Below, one piece after another: positions 8,572 to 16,653 of a stretch of DNA of 64,000 nt. Each line of letters begins with the position of its first letter. Position 1 is the stretch's first letter. The notes below the pieces were generated by a model. It ran no database searches and had not been told where the DNA came from. It was given only the letters and a program-made list of their open reading frames with translations. Source of the DNA: Methylobacterium sp. NMS14P (lineage in GTDB: Bacteria; Pseudomonadota; Alphaproteobacteria; Rhizobiales; Beijerinckiaceae); assembly GCF_028583545.1 (NCBI RefSeq), contig NZ_CP087107.1, positions 248,001-312,000 of the forward strand, written 5' to 3'. The translations under genes were made by a program, and so were the position numbers.

Positions 8572-10068
8572 ATGTACGCACAGGTCGAGGCCGCCGGCAT
8601 CAGCACGGCCGTGTCGGACGAACGGGACGCCGTCGTCATCAAGCCGAGCTACGATCCGGATCTCGTGAACAAGGATCTGGCCCCGCTGCGCAAGCAGACC
8701 TGGGGCACCTACAACATCTTCGCCTTCTGGATGTCTGACGTCCACAGCGTCGGCGGCTACGTGACCGCCGGCTCCCTGTTCTCGCTGGGCCTCGTGAGCT
8801 GGCAGGTGCTGATCGCCCTGCTCGTCGGCATCGTGATCGTCCAGGTCTTCTGCAACCTCGTCGCCAAGCCGAGCCAGCAGACCGGCACGCCCTACCCGGT
8901 GATCTGCCGCGCCTCCTTCGGCGTCAAGGGCGCCAACATCCCGGCGATCATCCGCGGGCTGATCGCGGTCGCGTGGTACGGCATCCAGACCTACCTCGCC
9001 TCGGCGGCGCTGACGGTGGTGGCGCTCCGCTTCTACCCCGAACTCGCCGTCTACGCCGACGTCAAGCAGTACGGCTTCGCCGGCCTGTCGAGCCTGGGCT
9101 GGGCCGCGTTCATGACGCTCTGGGTCCTGCAGGCGCTGGTCTTCTGGCGCGGCATGGAGGCGATCCGCGTGTTCATCGACTGGGCGGGGCCGGCGGTCTA
9201 CGTGGTGATGATCGCGCTCGCCGCGTACCTCGTCGCCAAGGCCGGGATCGGCGAGATCGGGCTGACCCTGGGCACCGTGAAGTACACCGGCTGGGACGCC
9301 CTGCCGGTGATGATCAACGCCGTCGCCCTCGTGGTCTCCTACTTCTCCGGGCCGATGCTGAACTTCGGCGACTTCTCGCGCTACGGCGCGAGCTTCGATG
9401 CGGTGAAGAAGGGTAACTTCTGGGGTCTCCCGGTGAACTTCCTCGGGTTCTCGCTCCTGACGGTCGTCACCGCCTCGGCGACGGTGCCGGTCTTCGGCCA
9501 CCTGATCACCGACCCGGTGGAGACGGTGAGCCGCATCGACAGCACCTTCGCGGTCGTGCTCGGCGCCTTCACCTTCATGACCGCGACCATCGGGATCAAC
9601 ATCGTCGCGAACTTCGTCTCGCCCGCGTTCGACTTCTCGAACGTGTCGCCGCGGCGGATCTCGTGGCGCATGGGCGGCATGATCGCGGCCGTCGGCTCGA
9701 TCTTCATCACGCCCTGGAACCTCTACAACAATCCCGCGGTGATCCACTACACGCTCGACGTCCTCGGCGCGTTCATCGGCCCGCTGTTCGGGATCCTGAT
9801 CGCCGACTTCTACTTCGTGAAGAAGCAGAAGGTGGTCCTCGACGACCTCTACACGATGAGCCCCGCAGGGACGTACTGGTACAGTGGCGGGTACAACCGC
9901 GCCGCGGTGACCGCCATGATCCCCTCGGCCCTGATCCCCGTGCTCTGCGTGATCCTGCCGGGCCTGGAGGGCGTGGCGAACTTCACGTGGTTCATCGGTT
10001 GCGCCCTGGGCTTCGCGATCTACACCACCCTCATGCGCCGCCCGGCGGGCGCGGCCCGTCCTGCCTGA
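8572..10068 (+). CDS. NCS1-family nucleobase/allantoin:cation symporter
   Basis: 498 residues with about twelve membrane helices. The N-terminal signature WGTYNIFAFWMSDVHSVGGY (about 44-63) and GTPYPVICRASFGVKGANIPAIIRGLIA-type motif (about 105-132) are typical of NCS1 transporters of allantoin, hydantoins, uracil or purines. Ribosome site AGGGAGAAACGCC precedes the ATG. It lies between the allantoinase and a hydantoin-type racemase, so allantoin or a related ureide is the most likely cargo. The last codons and stop lie inside a 15-base tandem repeat. The substrate is inferred from context. Confidence 0.88.
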   Translation: MYAQVEAAGISTAVSDERDAVVIKPSYDPDLVNKDLAPLRKQTWGTYNIFAFWMSDVHSVGGYVTAGSLFSLGLVSWQVLIALLVGIVIVQVFCNLVAKPSQQTGTPYPVICRASFGVKGANIPAIIRGLIAVAWYGIQTYLASAALTVVALRFYPELAVYADVKQYGFAGLSSLGWAAFMTLWVLQALVFWRGMEAIRVFIDWAGPAVYVVMIALAAYLVAKAGIGEIGLTLGTVKYTGWDALPVMINAVALVVSYFSGPMLNFGDFSRYGASFDAVKKGNFWGLPVNFLGFSLLTVVTASATVPVFGHLITDPVETVSRIDSTFAVVLGAFTFMTATIGINIVANFVSPAFDFSNVSPRRISWRMGGMIAAVGSIFITPWNLYNNPAVIHYTLDVLGAFIGPLFGILIADFYFVKKQKVVLDDLYTMSPAGTYWYSGGYNRAAVTAMIPSALIPVLCVILPGLEGVANFTWFIGCALGFAIYTTLMRRPAGAARPA

Positions 10069-10130
10069 GGCCGTCCTGCCTGAGGCCGTCCTGCCTGAGG
10101 CCGTCCTACCTGAGGCCGTCCTGCCTGAGC
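10056..10130 (+). repeat. Five tandem copies of a 15-base unit spanning the permease stop codon
   Basis: The unit CCGTCCTGCCTGAGG is repeated at 10056, 10071, 10086, 10101 (one change, G to A) and 10116 (last base changed). The first unit supplies the permease stop codon TGA at 10066-10068. Because 15 is a multiple of three, every unit repeats that in-frame TGA. Replication slippage would therefore change the 3' untranslated length but not the protein. Confidence 0.9.
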
Positions 10131-10175
10131 CCGTCCGGATCGGGGCCGGCCCCGGTCCGGATCGGAGACACGAAC

Positions 10176-10211
10176 GGCCCGGCGGCGCGGCCTCACCCGC
10201 GCCGCCGGGCC
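10176..10211 (+). terminator. Strong hairpin after the NCS1 permease gene
   Basis: GGCCCGGCGGCGCGG (10176-10190) and CCGCGCCGCCGGGCC (10197-10211) are exact reverse complements with a six-base loop. The 15-bp GC stem lies in the gap between the permease and the racemase. No T-run follows, so it may be a processing or pausing hairpin rather than a classical intrinsic terminator. Confidence 0.5.
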
Positions 10212-10293
10212 TCCCCCGACCTCCCCATCCCCGGCCGGCTGCGTGCGGGCCTCTGCCCGGCCGTCCGGCCGGCTCCCGCCACTTGAGGGCGCC

Positions 10294-11031
10294 ATGCGGA
10301 TCCTGCTGCTAAATCCGAACACCAGCACGTCTGTGACCGACCTCCTGGCCGGGCAGGTCGGGACGATGGCGGGGGCGGCCGCGACCTTCGTCCCGGCCAC
10401 GGCGCGGTTCGGCGCCGCCTACATCGCCAGCCGGGCGGCCCTGGCCATCGCCGGCCACGCCGCCCTCGACGCCTTCGCGGAGCACGGCCGGGGCTGCGAC
10501 GCGGTCTTCCTCGCCTGCTTCGGCGATCCCGGGCTGCTGGCCCTGCGCGAGGTCTCACCGGTCCCGGTGGTGGGGATGCTCGAAGCGTCGTGCCGCGAGG
10601 CCCAGCGGGTCGCCGGGCGCTACGCCATCGTGACCGGCGGGGCCCTGTGGAAGCCCATGCTCCGCGAGTGCGTCGCGAGCCTCGGCGTCGGTGACGGCCT
10701 CGTGGGCATCCGGACGATCGCGCGCACCGGCGGCGAGATCGCCAAGGACCCGGAGGCGGCGCTGTCCGACCTCGCGTCGGCCTGCCGGGCCTGCGCCGAG
10801 GAGGATCGCGCCGAGGCGGTGATCCTCGGCGGCGCCGCCCTGGTCGGCCTCGCCGCCCGCCTGCAGCCGCACGTGCCGGTCCCGGTCCTGTGCTCGGTCA
10901 CGTCGGGGGTGACGGCGGTCGTCGCCGCCGCGGCCGCGCCCTACCGGCGCCCGCCCGCCGTCGCCGCGGACAATGTCGGTCTCGGCACCGCCCTCGCGAC
11001 GCTGCTCGCGCCGCGCGAAGCCATCGTCTGA
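10294..11031 (+). CDS. Asp/Glu/hydantoin racemase-family protein, probable allantoin racemase
   Basis: 245 residues. The N-terminus MRILLLNPNTSTSVT is the hallmark of hydantoin/allantoin racemases. The two catalytic cysteines are expected in FLACFGDPGL (about 70-79) and the VILGGAAL region, where the usual second cysteine appears replaced by alanine. Such enzymes interconvert R- and S-allantoin by two-base chemistry and feed allantoinase. The ATG at 10294 gives the family start; upstream in-frame codons lack homology. It lies between an NCS1 permease and an MFS porter in the same direction. If the second cysteine is truly lost, activity may be altered. Confidence 0.78.
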   Translation: MRILLLNPNTSTSVTDLLAGQVGTMAGAAATFVPATARFGAAYIASRAALAIAGHAALDAFAEHGRGCDAVFLACFGDPGLLALREVSPVPVVGMLEASCREAQRVAGRYAIVTGGALWKPMLRECVASLGVGDGLVGIRTIARTGGEIAKDPEAALSDLASACRACAEEDRAEAVILGGAALVGLAARLQPHVPVPVLCSVTSGVTAVVAAAAAPYRRPPAVAADNVGLGTALATLLAPREAIV

Positions 11032-11130
11032 GACGGGGCGGGCGGCCGCCGGCGCGAGACTGGCAGCCGTCCTGCATCGCTCGGAATCCAACGCCGCATC
11101 CCGGATGGGGCATGCCATGTGGGGCCAGCC

Positions 11131-12498
11131 ATGACGATCCAGGCGCACCACGCGACCGACGTGCCGGCCCTCGCGGCGACCGCGCGCCTGGACGACGCCT
11201 ACCGGCGGATCACGTGGCGGCTGCTGCCGTTCCTGATGGTCCTCTGGATCCTGTCCTGGATCGACCGGGTGAATATCGGCTTCGCCAAGCTGCAGATGCT
11301 GGCCGAACTCCGCTTCAGCGAGACCGTCTACGGCATCGGCGCGGGGATCTTCTTCATCGGCTACTTCCTCTGCGAGGTGCCGAGCAACCTGCTGCTGGAG
11401 CATATCGGCGCCCGGAAGACGATCGCGCGGATCACCCTGCTGTGGGGACTCTGCTGCGTGGCGATGATGTTCGTGACCGCGCCGGCGTTCTTCTACGTCC
11501 TGCGCTTCCTGCTCGGTGTCTTCGAGGCCGGATTCTATCCAGGGGTCATCTTGTACCTGACCTACTGGTATCCGAGCGAGCGCCGGGCCAAGGTGTTCGG
11601 GCTGTTCATGTCGGCCTCGGCGCTGGCCGGCGTCATCGGGGGGCCGCTCGCGGGCGCGATCATGTCGGGGATGCACGGCGTCAACGGCTGGTCCGGCTGG
11701 CAGTGGGTGTTCCTGCTCGAGGGCATCCCGTCGATCCTGGCCGGGATCGTCACGCTGTTCTACCTCACGGACCGGCCCGCCAAGGCCGGCTGGCTGACGG
11801 CGGAGCAGAAGGCGCTGGTCAAGGCCGACCTCGCGCGCGACGCCGCGGCCCTCGGCCACCGCGAGCACCGCATCCTCGCCTCGCTGAAGGACGCGCGCGT
11901 CTGGCAGTGCATCGCGATCTTCTTCTGCATCGTCACGGCGAACTCGGCCCTGACCTTCTTCGGCCCGAGCGTGGTGCGCGACGCCGGCTTCACCGACCCG
12001 CTGACGGTCGGCTGGATCATGTCGGCGGCCTATCTCTGCGGCGGCGCCGGGATGATCCTGAACGGCCGCCACTCGGACCGGACCGGCGAGGCGCGGCTGC
12101 ATTGCGGGGTCCCGGCCCTCGTCGGGGCGCTGGCCATCGCGCTCACCGGCGTCTTCATCGCGGGCGCCCCGGTCCTCGCGCTGCTCATGCTCGGGCTGGC
12201 GATCGTCGGCACGATGAGCGCGATCCCGGTGTTCTGGCAGATCCCCGGCCGCTTCCTGGCCGGGTCGGCGGCCGCGGCCGGCATCGCGCTCATCAACTCG
12301 GTGGCCAACCTCGCGGGCTTCGGAGCGCCGGCGGCGATGGGCTACCTGCGCGAGCAGACCGGCTCGGTCGCGACCGGCCTCTGGCTGGTCGCCGCCGTCG
12401 AGGCCGCGGCGCTCGTCCTGATCCTGGCCTTCGTCCCGCCGGCGACGCCGGAGATGGGGCGGCGCGCCCGGGCCCGCGCGGCGCACGAGCCGGCGTGA
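11131..12498 (+). CDS. MFS transporter, anion:cation symporter (ACS) type
   Basis: About 455 residues with twelve predicted helices. The N-terminus LLPFLMVLWILSWIDRVNIGFAK is typical of the ACS branch (tartrate, phthalate, allantoate and hexuronate carriers). Conserved loops include EHIGARKTIARI and YPGVILYLTYWYPSERRAK. A GTG four codons upstream is an alternative start; the ATG at 11131 fits better. Placed between the racemase and the hydroxyisourate hydrolases, it may carry allantoate, ureidoglycolate or another ureide. This is inference from context only. Confidence 0.85.
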   Translation: MTIQAHHATDVPALAATARLDDAYRRITWRLLPFLMVLWILSWIDRVNIGFAKLQMLAELRFSETVYGIGAGIFFIGYFLCEVPSNLLLEHIGARKTIARITLLWGLCCVAMMFVTAPAFFYVLRFLLGVFEAGFYPGVILYLTYWYPSERRAKVFGLFMSASALAGVIGGPLAGAIMSGMHGVNGWSGWQWVFLLEGIPSILAGIVTLFYLTDRPAKAGWLTAEQKALVKADLARDAAALGHREHRILASLKDARVWQCIAIFFCIVTANSALTFFGPSVVRDAGFTDPLTVGWIMSAAYLCGGAGMILNGRHSDRTGEARLHCGVPALVGALAIALTGVFIAGAPVLALLMLGLAIVGTMSAIPVFWQIPGRFLAGSAAAAGIALINSVANLAGFGAPAAMGYLREQTGSVATGLWLVAAVEAAALVLILAFVPPATPEMGRRARARAAHEPA

Positions 12499-12523
12499 AC
12501 CGCAGCACGAGAGGGAGGCTTTC

Positions 12524-13090
12524 TTGGAACACGGACCCGACCGACACGCTCTGACGCGGCGCGGCCTCGTCGCGACGGGGCTCGGCGCCGCCGCCGCGGT
12601 CTCCGCGGGCCCGGCGCTGGCGCAGGGCACGCCCGCTCCGGCGGCGGCTCCGGCCAATGCTCCGGCCAATGCTCCGGCCGGTGCCCCGACCAAGCCCGGC
12701 ACGCTGAACACCGCGCCCGTCTCGCAGGCCGGCCTCTCGCCGCGGCTGACCCTGCACGCCATCGACAATTTCCACGGCACGCCCGGCGCCGGGATGGTCT
12801 GCGACCTCGCGATGCACGACGGCACCGGCTACCGGCCGATCCGGACGGTCACCACCGCGCCGAACGGCCGGACCGCCGAGCCGCTCCTGGTCGACGAGGC
12901 CTTCAAGGTGGGCCGCTACGAGCTGGTGCTGCACCTCGAGGCGTATTTCGCGGCCCTGGGCGTGAAGCTCCCGACCCCGAACTTCCTCGGCCTCGTGCCG
13001 ATCCGGTTCCGGATCCGCGACGCGAACCAGCGCCACCACCTGCCGGTCCTGTTCACGCCCTGGGGCTATTCCTACTACCGCGGCAGCTGA
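12524..13090 (+). CDS. Exported 5-hydroxyisourate hydrolase (transthyretin-like) with Tat-type signal
   Basis: 188 residues from a TTG start preceded by GAGGGAGG. Residues about 10-34 form a twin-arginine signal (LTRRGLVATGLGAAAAV, cleaved after ALA). An alanine/proline linker follows (about 38-60). From about 75 the protein is a transthyretin-like domain. The active-site elements of HIU hydrolases are all present: histidine in TLHAIDN, arginine in NGRTAEP, histidines in QRHHLPVLF and the C-terminal YRGS. The enzyme hydrolyses 5-hydroxyisourate to OHCU. A second, cytosolic copy follows 35 bases downstream, so the island has one exported and one internal form. Exported transthyretin-like proteins are known in enterobacteria. 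Confidence 0.85.
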   Translation: MEHGPDRHALTRRGLVATGLGAAAAVSAGPALAQGTPAPAAAPANAPANAPAGAPTKPGTLNTAPVSQAGLSPRLTLHAIDNFHGTPGAGMVCDLAMHDGTGYRPIRTVTTAPNGRTAEPLLVDEAFKVGRYELVLHLEAYFAALGVKLPTPNFLGLVPIRFRIRDANQRHHLPVLFTPWGYSYYRGS

Positions 13091-13125
13091 CCCGTCCGAT
13101 CCCCGACGCGACAAGGAGACCCGGC

Positions 13126-13479
13126 ATGGCGGGCATCACCACACACGTCCTCGACACCGATCGCGGCCGCCCCGTCGCGGGGGTCCGCATCGACTTCTCG
13201 GTCCTGGAGAACGGCCAGTGGCGGCTCGTGAAGAGCGTCGTCACCAACGCCGACGGCCGGACCGACGCGCCGATCCTCCCGGCCGACAAGGCCGAGACCG
13301 GCCAGTATCAGCTGGAATTCTTCGTCGACGCCTATTTCCAGACTCGCGCCGGCACCGCGGAGTCCGACATCTTCATCGACAACCCGGTCGTGCGGTTCGC
13401 CGTCTTCGACGCCAAGCAGCATTACCACGTGCCGATGCTGTGCGCCCCGTCGAGCTTCACCACCTATCGCGGAAGCTGA
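13126..13479 (+). CDS. uraH: 5-hydroxyisourate hydrolase (cytosolic)
   Basis: 117 residues, the standard length. It begins ITTHVLDTDRGRPVAGV and ends TTYRGS. The catalytic set is visible: H in THVLD (residue 7), R in NADGRTD, H in YHVPML and the terminal YRGS. It converts 5-hydroxyisourate, the unstable product of urate oxidation, to 2-oxo-4-hydroxy-4-carboxy-5-ureidoimidazoline. AAGGAG lies upstream of the ATG. The OHCU decarboxylase gene starts only five bases after its stop, so the two consecutive steps are co-translated. It is a paralogue of the exported copy just upstream. Confidence 0.95.
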   Translation: MAGITTHVLDTDRGRPVAGVRIDFSVLENGQWRLVKSVVTNADGRTDAPILPADKAETGQYQLEFFVDAYFQTRAGTAESDIFIDNPVVRFAVFDAKQHYHVPMLCAPSSFTTYRGS

Positions 13480-13484
13480 GCGGC

Positions 13485-13997
13485 ATGATCGACCTCGACC
13501 GCCTCAACGCCCTCGAGCGCGACGTCTTCGTCGCGTATCTCGGCGGCGTCTTCGAGCACGCGCCCTGGGTTGCCCGAGCCGCCCACGGCGCCGCGCCCTT
13601 CGCGAGCCTCGCCGATCTCCACGGGGCGATGATGGCGGCCGTGCGCGCGGCGCCGCCGGACGTGCGCCTGGCCTTCCTCAACGGCCATCCGGAACTCGCC
13701 GGTCCCGAGGCCCGGGCCCGGGCGATGACCGCCGATTCCGCGCAGGAGCAGGGCAGCGCCGGCCTCGACCGGCTGACGGAGGCGGACGCCGCGGCCTTCG
13801 ACCGGCTGAACGCCGCCTACCGGCACCGGTTCGGCTTCCCGTTCATCGTCGCCGTGCGCGGCCGGGACCTGCGCGAGATCCGCGCGCTGTTCGAGGAACG
13901 CCTCGCGCGCGCGGTCGCGGACGAGGAGGCGACGGCCCTGGAGGAGATCGGCGCGATCACCCGGATGCGGCTCGACCGGCTGGTGCGGCCGGCGTAG
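13485..13997 (+). CDS. uraD: OHCU decarboxylase
   Basis: 170 residues. It matches 2-oxo-4-hydroxy-4-carboxy-5-ureidoimidazoline decarboxylase, which gives (S)-allantoin stereospecifically. Signature regions are LNGHPELAG (about 62-70, containing the catalytic histidine), SAQEQGSAGLD (about 84-94) and RFGFPFIVAVRGR (about 113-125). The ATG at 13485 lies five bases after the HIU hydrolase stop. This gene and its two upstream neighbours form a compact urate-to-allantoin block, completed by the FAD monooxygenase downstream. Confidence 0.94.
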   Translation: MIDLDRLNALERDVFVAYLGGVFEHAPWVARAAHGAAPFASLADLHGAMMAAVRAAPPDVRLAFLNGHPELAGPEARARAMTADSAQEQGSAGLDRLTEADAAAFDRLNAAYRHRFGFPFIVAVRGRDLREIRALFEERLARAVADEEATALEEIGAITRMRLDRLVRPA

Positions 13998-14090
13998 CGC
14001 GGCGCCCCGCGGCGATTTCGATCTTGGCCGGCCGGTCGGGCGCGTCCATGCTGGGCGCGGTCGGGGCCGCCGTCCCCGTTCGAGGGCCGC

Positions 14091-15314
14091 ATGAAGCGAC
14101 TGGACGTGGCCGTCATCGGCGGCTCGATTGCCGGACTGACCGCGGCGTGCCTGCTCGCGCGGAGCGGCCACGCCGTCACGGTGTTCGAGCGGTCGGCGGC
14201 CGCGCTCACGGGCCGCGGGGCGGGGATCGTCACGCATCCCGGCCTCCGGGCGGTGCTGGCGCGCTGCGGTGCTCCGGCCGGGGCGGGCGATCTCGGCGTC
14301 ACCGTCGAGGGCCGCCGGGTCCTCGATCGGGACGGGGCCGTGATCGCGGAGCGGAGCCTGCCGCAGGTGCTGGCGAGCTGGGGACGGCTCTACGGCCTGC
14401 TCCTGGACGCCGTGCCCCCGGACAGCGTCCGCTACGGCGCGGCGCTCGCCGCGGTCGAGCCCGACGGCGCGCGCGTCGTTGCCTTCTTCGAGGACGGCCG
14501 CCGGATCTCCGCGGATCTCCTCGTCGGCGCCGACGGGCAGTTCTCGACGGTGCGGTCACAATTCCTGAGCGGTGTCGCGCCGCGCTACGCCGGCTACGTG
14601 GCGTGGCGCGCGGTCGTCGACGCGGCGGCCCTCTCGCCGGCGACCCGCGACGCAATCGGCGGCCATTTCGCCTTCTGCCTGCCGCCGGGCGAGCAGATCC
14701 TCGGCTATCCTGTCCCCGGGCGCGCGGACGGGGCCGCGGCCGCGCGCTCCTTCAACGCGGTCTGGTACCGGCCGACCGAGGAGGCCGCGCTCGCCGCGCT
14801 GCTGACCGATACCGGCGGCGTCCGCCACGCCCTCTCCATCCCGCCGGGCCGCATCAAGGCCGCGGTGCTGGAGTCGATGCGCGCCGACGCGGAGCGGATC
14901 CTCGCGCCGCCGTTCGCCGAGGTCATGCTGCGCGCCGATCAGCCGTTCCTGCAGGCGATCCTGGACATCGAGACGCCGACCATGATCCCGGCCCCCGGCG
15001 TTGCCCTGATCGGCGACGCCGCCTTCGTGGCCCGCCCCCATGTCGGGATGGGCGCGACCAAGGCCATGGAGGACGCCGCCGCCCTCGCGGACGCCCTGGA
15101 CGCGGCTGGCGGCGACGTGGACGCGGCGCTCACGGCCTTCGAGGCGCGCCGACGCGCCTACGGCGCGGCCGTCGTGGCGCGGGGACGCGATCTCGGCGCG
15201 TACCTGCAGGCGCAGCAGCGCGGCGCGGCCGAGCGGGCGGCGGCGGAGCGATTCCGCAGCCCCGAGGCGGTGATGGCCGGGACGGCGGTGCCGCCCGATA
15301 TCCGCCTCCCTTAA
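14091..15314 (+). CDS. FAD-dependent monooxygenase, candidate urate hydroxylase
   Basis: 407 residues of the aromatic-ring hydroxylase flavoprotein family. The N-terminal Rossmann motif is GGSIAGL (9-15). The second FAD motif GDAAFVARPHVGMGATKAMEDA-type stretch lies near 305-326. YVAWRAVVD and FNAVWYRP resemble 2,6-dihydroxypyridine 3-hydroxylase, while gene position matches HpxO, the FAD urate hydroxylase that replaces uricase in some bacteria. No uricase (UraO-type) or PuuD homologue lies in the window, and the downstream steps sit directly upstream, so urate to 5-hydroxyisourate is the best assignment. A pyridine-type substrate remains possible. The 3' end overlaps the convergent cupin gene by four bases. 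Confidence 0.75.
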   Translation: MKRLDVAVIGGSIAGLTAACLLARSGHAVTVFERSAAALTGRGAGIVTHPGLRAVLARCGAPAGAGDLGVTVEGRRVLDRDGAVIAERSLPQVLASWGRLYGLLLDAVPPDSVRYGAALAAVEPDGARVVAFFEDGRRISADLLVGADGQFSTVRSQFLSGVAPRYAGYVAWRAVVDAAALSPATRDAIGGHFAFCLPPGEQILGYPVPGRADGAAAARSFNAVWYRPTEEAALAALLTDTGGVRHALSIPPGRIKAAVLESMRADAERILAPPFAEVMLRADQPFLQAILDIETPTMIPAPGVALIGDAAFVARPHVGMGATKAMEDAAALADALDAAGGDVDAALTAFEARRRAYGAAVVARGRDLGAYLQAQQRGAAERAAAERFRSPEAVMAGTAVPPDIRLP

Positions 15315-15739
15315 GCCGCGCGGCGGGTCGCCTCGGCGCGCACGGCGGCCGGGAGCGCGAGCGGCGGGTTCGCGCTGTCCAGGAACTCGACGGTGGTGAA
15401 GATCAGCTCGGTGTCGCCGATATTGGCGAGGTCGTGGGTCATCGACTCGCCCGGCCCGAACGACAGGTGCTGGATGTCGCCCGCGCGGTAATCGACCTCC
15501 GCGACCCGCCCGTCGCCGTAGTGCGAGCGGGCGCGCCCCGCCGTCACCGCGGTCCAGAAATAGTCGAGCACGTGCGTGTGGAAGCCGATCCGGTCGCCGG
15601 GCGCCAGGACGATGGTCCAGACCCGGCAGCGGTCATCCTCCGAGAGCAGCCGGGTGCCGACGCAGCCGTTGTCCCGCGCCGCCGCGTATTCCTGTGCCAA
15701 GTGGGGCGGCAGCGCCGCCGGTTCCGTTCCCTGGGTCAT
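15311..15739 (-). CDS. Small cupin-domain protein
   Basis: 142 residues forming one cupin barrel. Motif one is GDRIGFHTHVLDYFWTAV (metal-ligand histidines in FHTH). Motif two is centred on the GDIQHLSFGPGESMTHDLANIG-type stretch. Such single cupins often act on small amides, beta-amino acids or intermediates, or merely bind ligands. It is transcribed against the FAD monooxygenase, overlapping its last four bases, and in the same direction as the TetR gene. It is too short for the bicupin ureidoglycine aminohydrolase, though context makes a ureide-related substrate plausible. Function unassigned. Confidence 0.75.
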   Translation of the reverse strand: MTQGTEPAALPPHLAQEYAAARDNGCVGTRLLSEDDRCRVWTIVLAPGDRIGFHTHVLDYFWTAVTAGRARSHYGDGRVAEVDYRAGDIQHLSFGPGESMTHDLANIGDTELIFTTVEFLDSANPPLALPAAVRAEATRRAA

Positions 15740-15862
15740 GGCGTTCCTCCGGCCCGCGAGGCTAACGCAGTTCCCGCGAAAGTCATCGCCGCGGCGGCCT
15801 ACTCCGGTGACGCGGGCGGGCCCGCCCGGCGCGTCCCGTGATCCGGGGATCCCGGGACGGAC

Positions 15863-16555
15863 CTACAGCGCGCCGGCCGAACCCGCCGCCGTCACCACCC
15901 GGCGGTGGGTCGCGAGCAGCCCCGGCAGGGCGGCGTCCAGCATCGCGGCGCGGACCGCGTCGCGGTCGGCCGTGCCGTCGATGCCGTAGACCCGCGAGCG
16001 CAGGCCGACATAGACCAGGGCGCCGTGGATGCCGAACAGGAGCTCGAACTCGTCGGCGGCGAGCGGCTGCGCCTCCGGATCCGGCAGGTTCGACTCGGCG
16101 CGCATTCCGGCGAGCAGCGGCGCGAAGATGCGCGCGCGGACCATGCCGAGGTAGCGGCTCGGCAGATCGAACCCCTTGAGACCCGCCGAGACGAAGATCC
16201 GCAGCCACGCGTAGTCGTCGATCCGGCGCTGGTAGTCGATCTCGAAGCGCCGGAAGCGCTCGAGGACGGGGAGCGCGCGATCGCGCACTGCGGCCTCCCA
16301 GCCGGGATCCCAGCGCTTGAGGTAGACCTCCTCGTAGATGCGCTCGATCAGCGCCGCCTTGGTCGGGAAGTAGCGGAACAGCAGCGGCTGCGTGATGCCG
16401 AGCCGGCGGGCGAGTTCCCGGGTGTGCCCGTCGAGCCCGACCTCGGCGAAGTAGGCGACCGCGCCCTCGACGATCTGGCGCTCGCGGGCCTCGGGCGTCA
16501 GCCGCCGGCCGGTCGGTACGCGACCGCCACTGTCCGCCGGCCTGCTTGACGCCAT
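15863..16555 (-). CDS. TetR-family regulator divergent from the molybdenum hydroxylase operon
   Basis: 230 residues. The N-terminal helix-turn-helix is at about 22-68 (RERQIVEGAVAYFAEVG, then ITQPLLFRYFPTKAAL). The C-terminal ligand domain is all-helical. The gene faces the molybdenum hydroxylase subunit genes across a 98-base gap that contains an inverted repeat. It is therefore the likely local repressor of the hydroxylase/ABC operon, with a purine or ureide as candidate inducer. The ligand is not evident from sequence. Confidence 0.87.
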   Translation of the reverse strand: MASSRPADSGGRVPTGRRLTPEARERQIVEGAVAYFAEVGLDGHTRELARRLGITQPLLFRYFPTKAALIERIYEEVYLKRWDPGWEAAVRDRALPVLERFRRFEIDYQRRIDDYAWLRIFVSAGLKGFDLPSRYLGMVRARIFAPLLAGMRAESNLPDPEAQPLAADEFELLFGIHGALVYVGLRSRVYGIDGTADRDAVRAAMLDAALPGLLATHRRVVTAAGSAGAL

Positions 16556-16568
16556 CTCGGTTTCGCCT

Positions 16569-16592
16569 TCTATTGAGCGAACGATAAATAGA
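16569..16592. promoter_or_regulatory. Candidate TetR operator
   Basis: TCTATT (16569-16574) and AATAGA (16587-16592) are exact inverted arms around 12 bases. The site lies 14 bases before the TetR start and about 60 before the hydroxylase operon start, in the only AT-rich patch of the divergent gap. Spacing fits two TetR half-sites. Confidence 0.5.
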
Positions 16593-16653
16593 GGCTTCCA
16601 GCCTGTCCCATCGGGGCGGTCATGGGCAAGCCCGTCGGGAGGAGGACCAGGGC

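Noticed and set aside
15311-15739. Ureidoglycine aminohydrolase for the cupin
   Set aside because: That enzyme is a bicupin of about 260 residues; this protein is a 142-residue single cupin.
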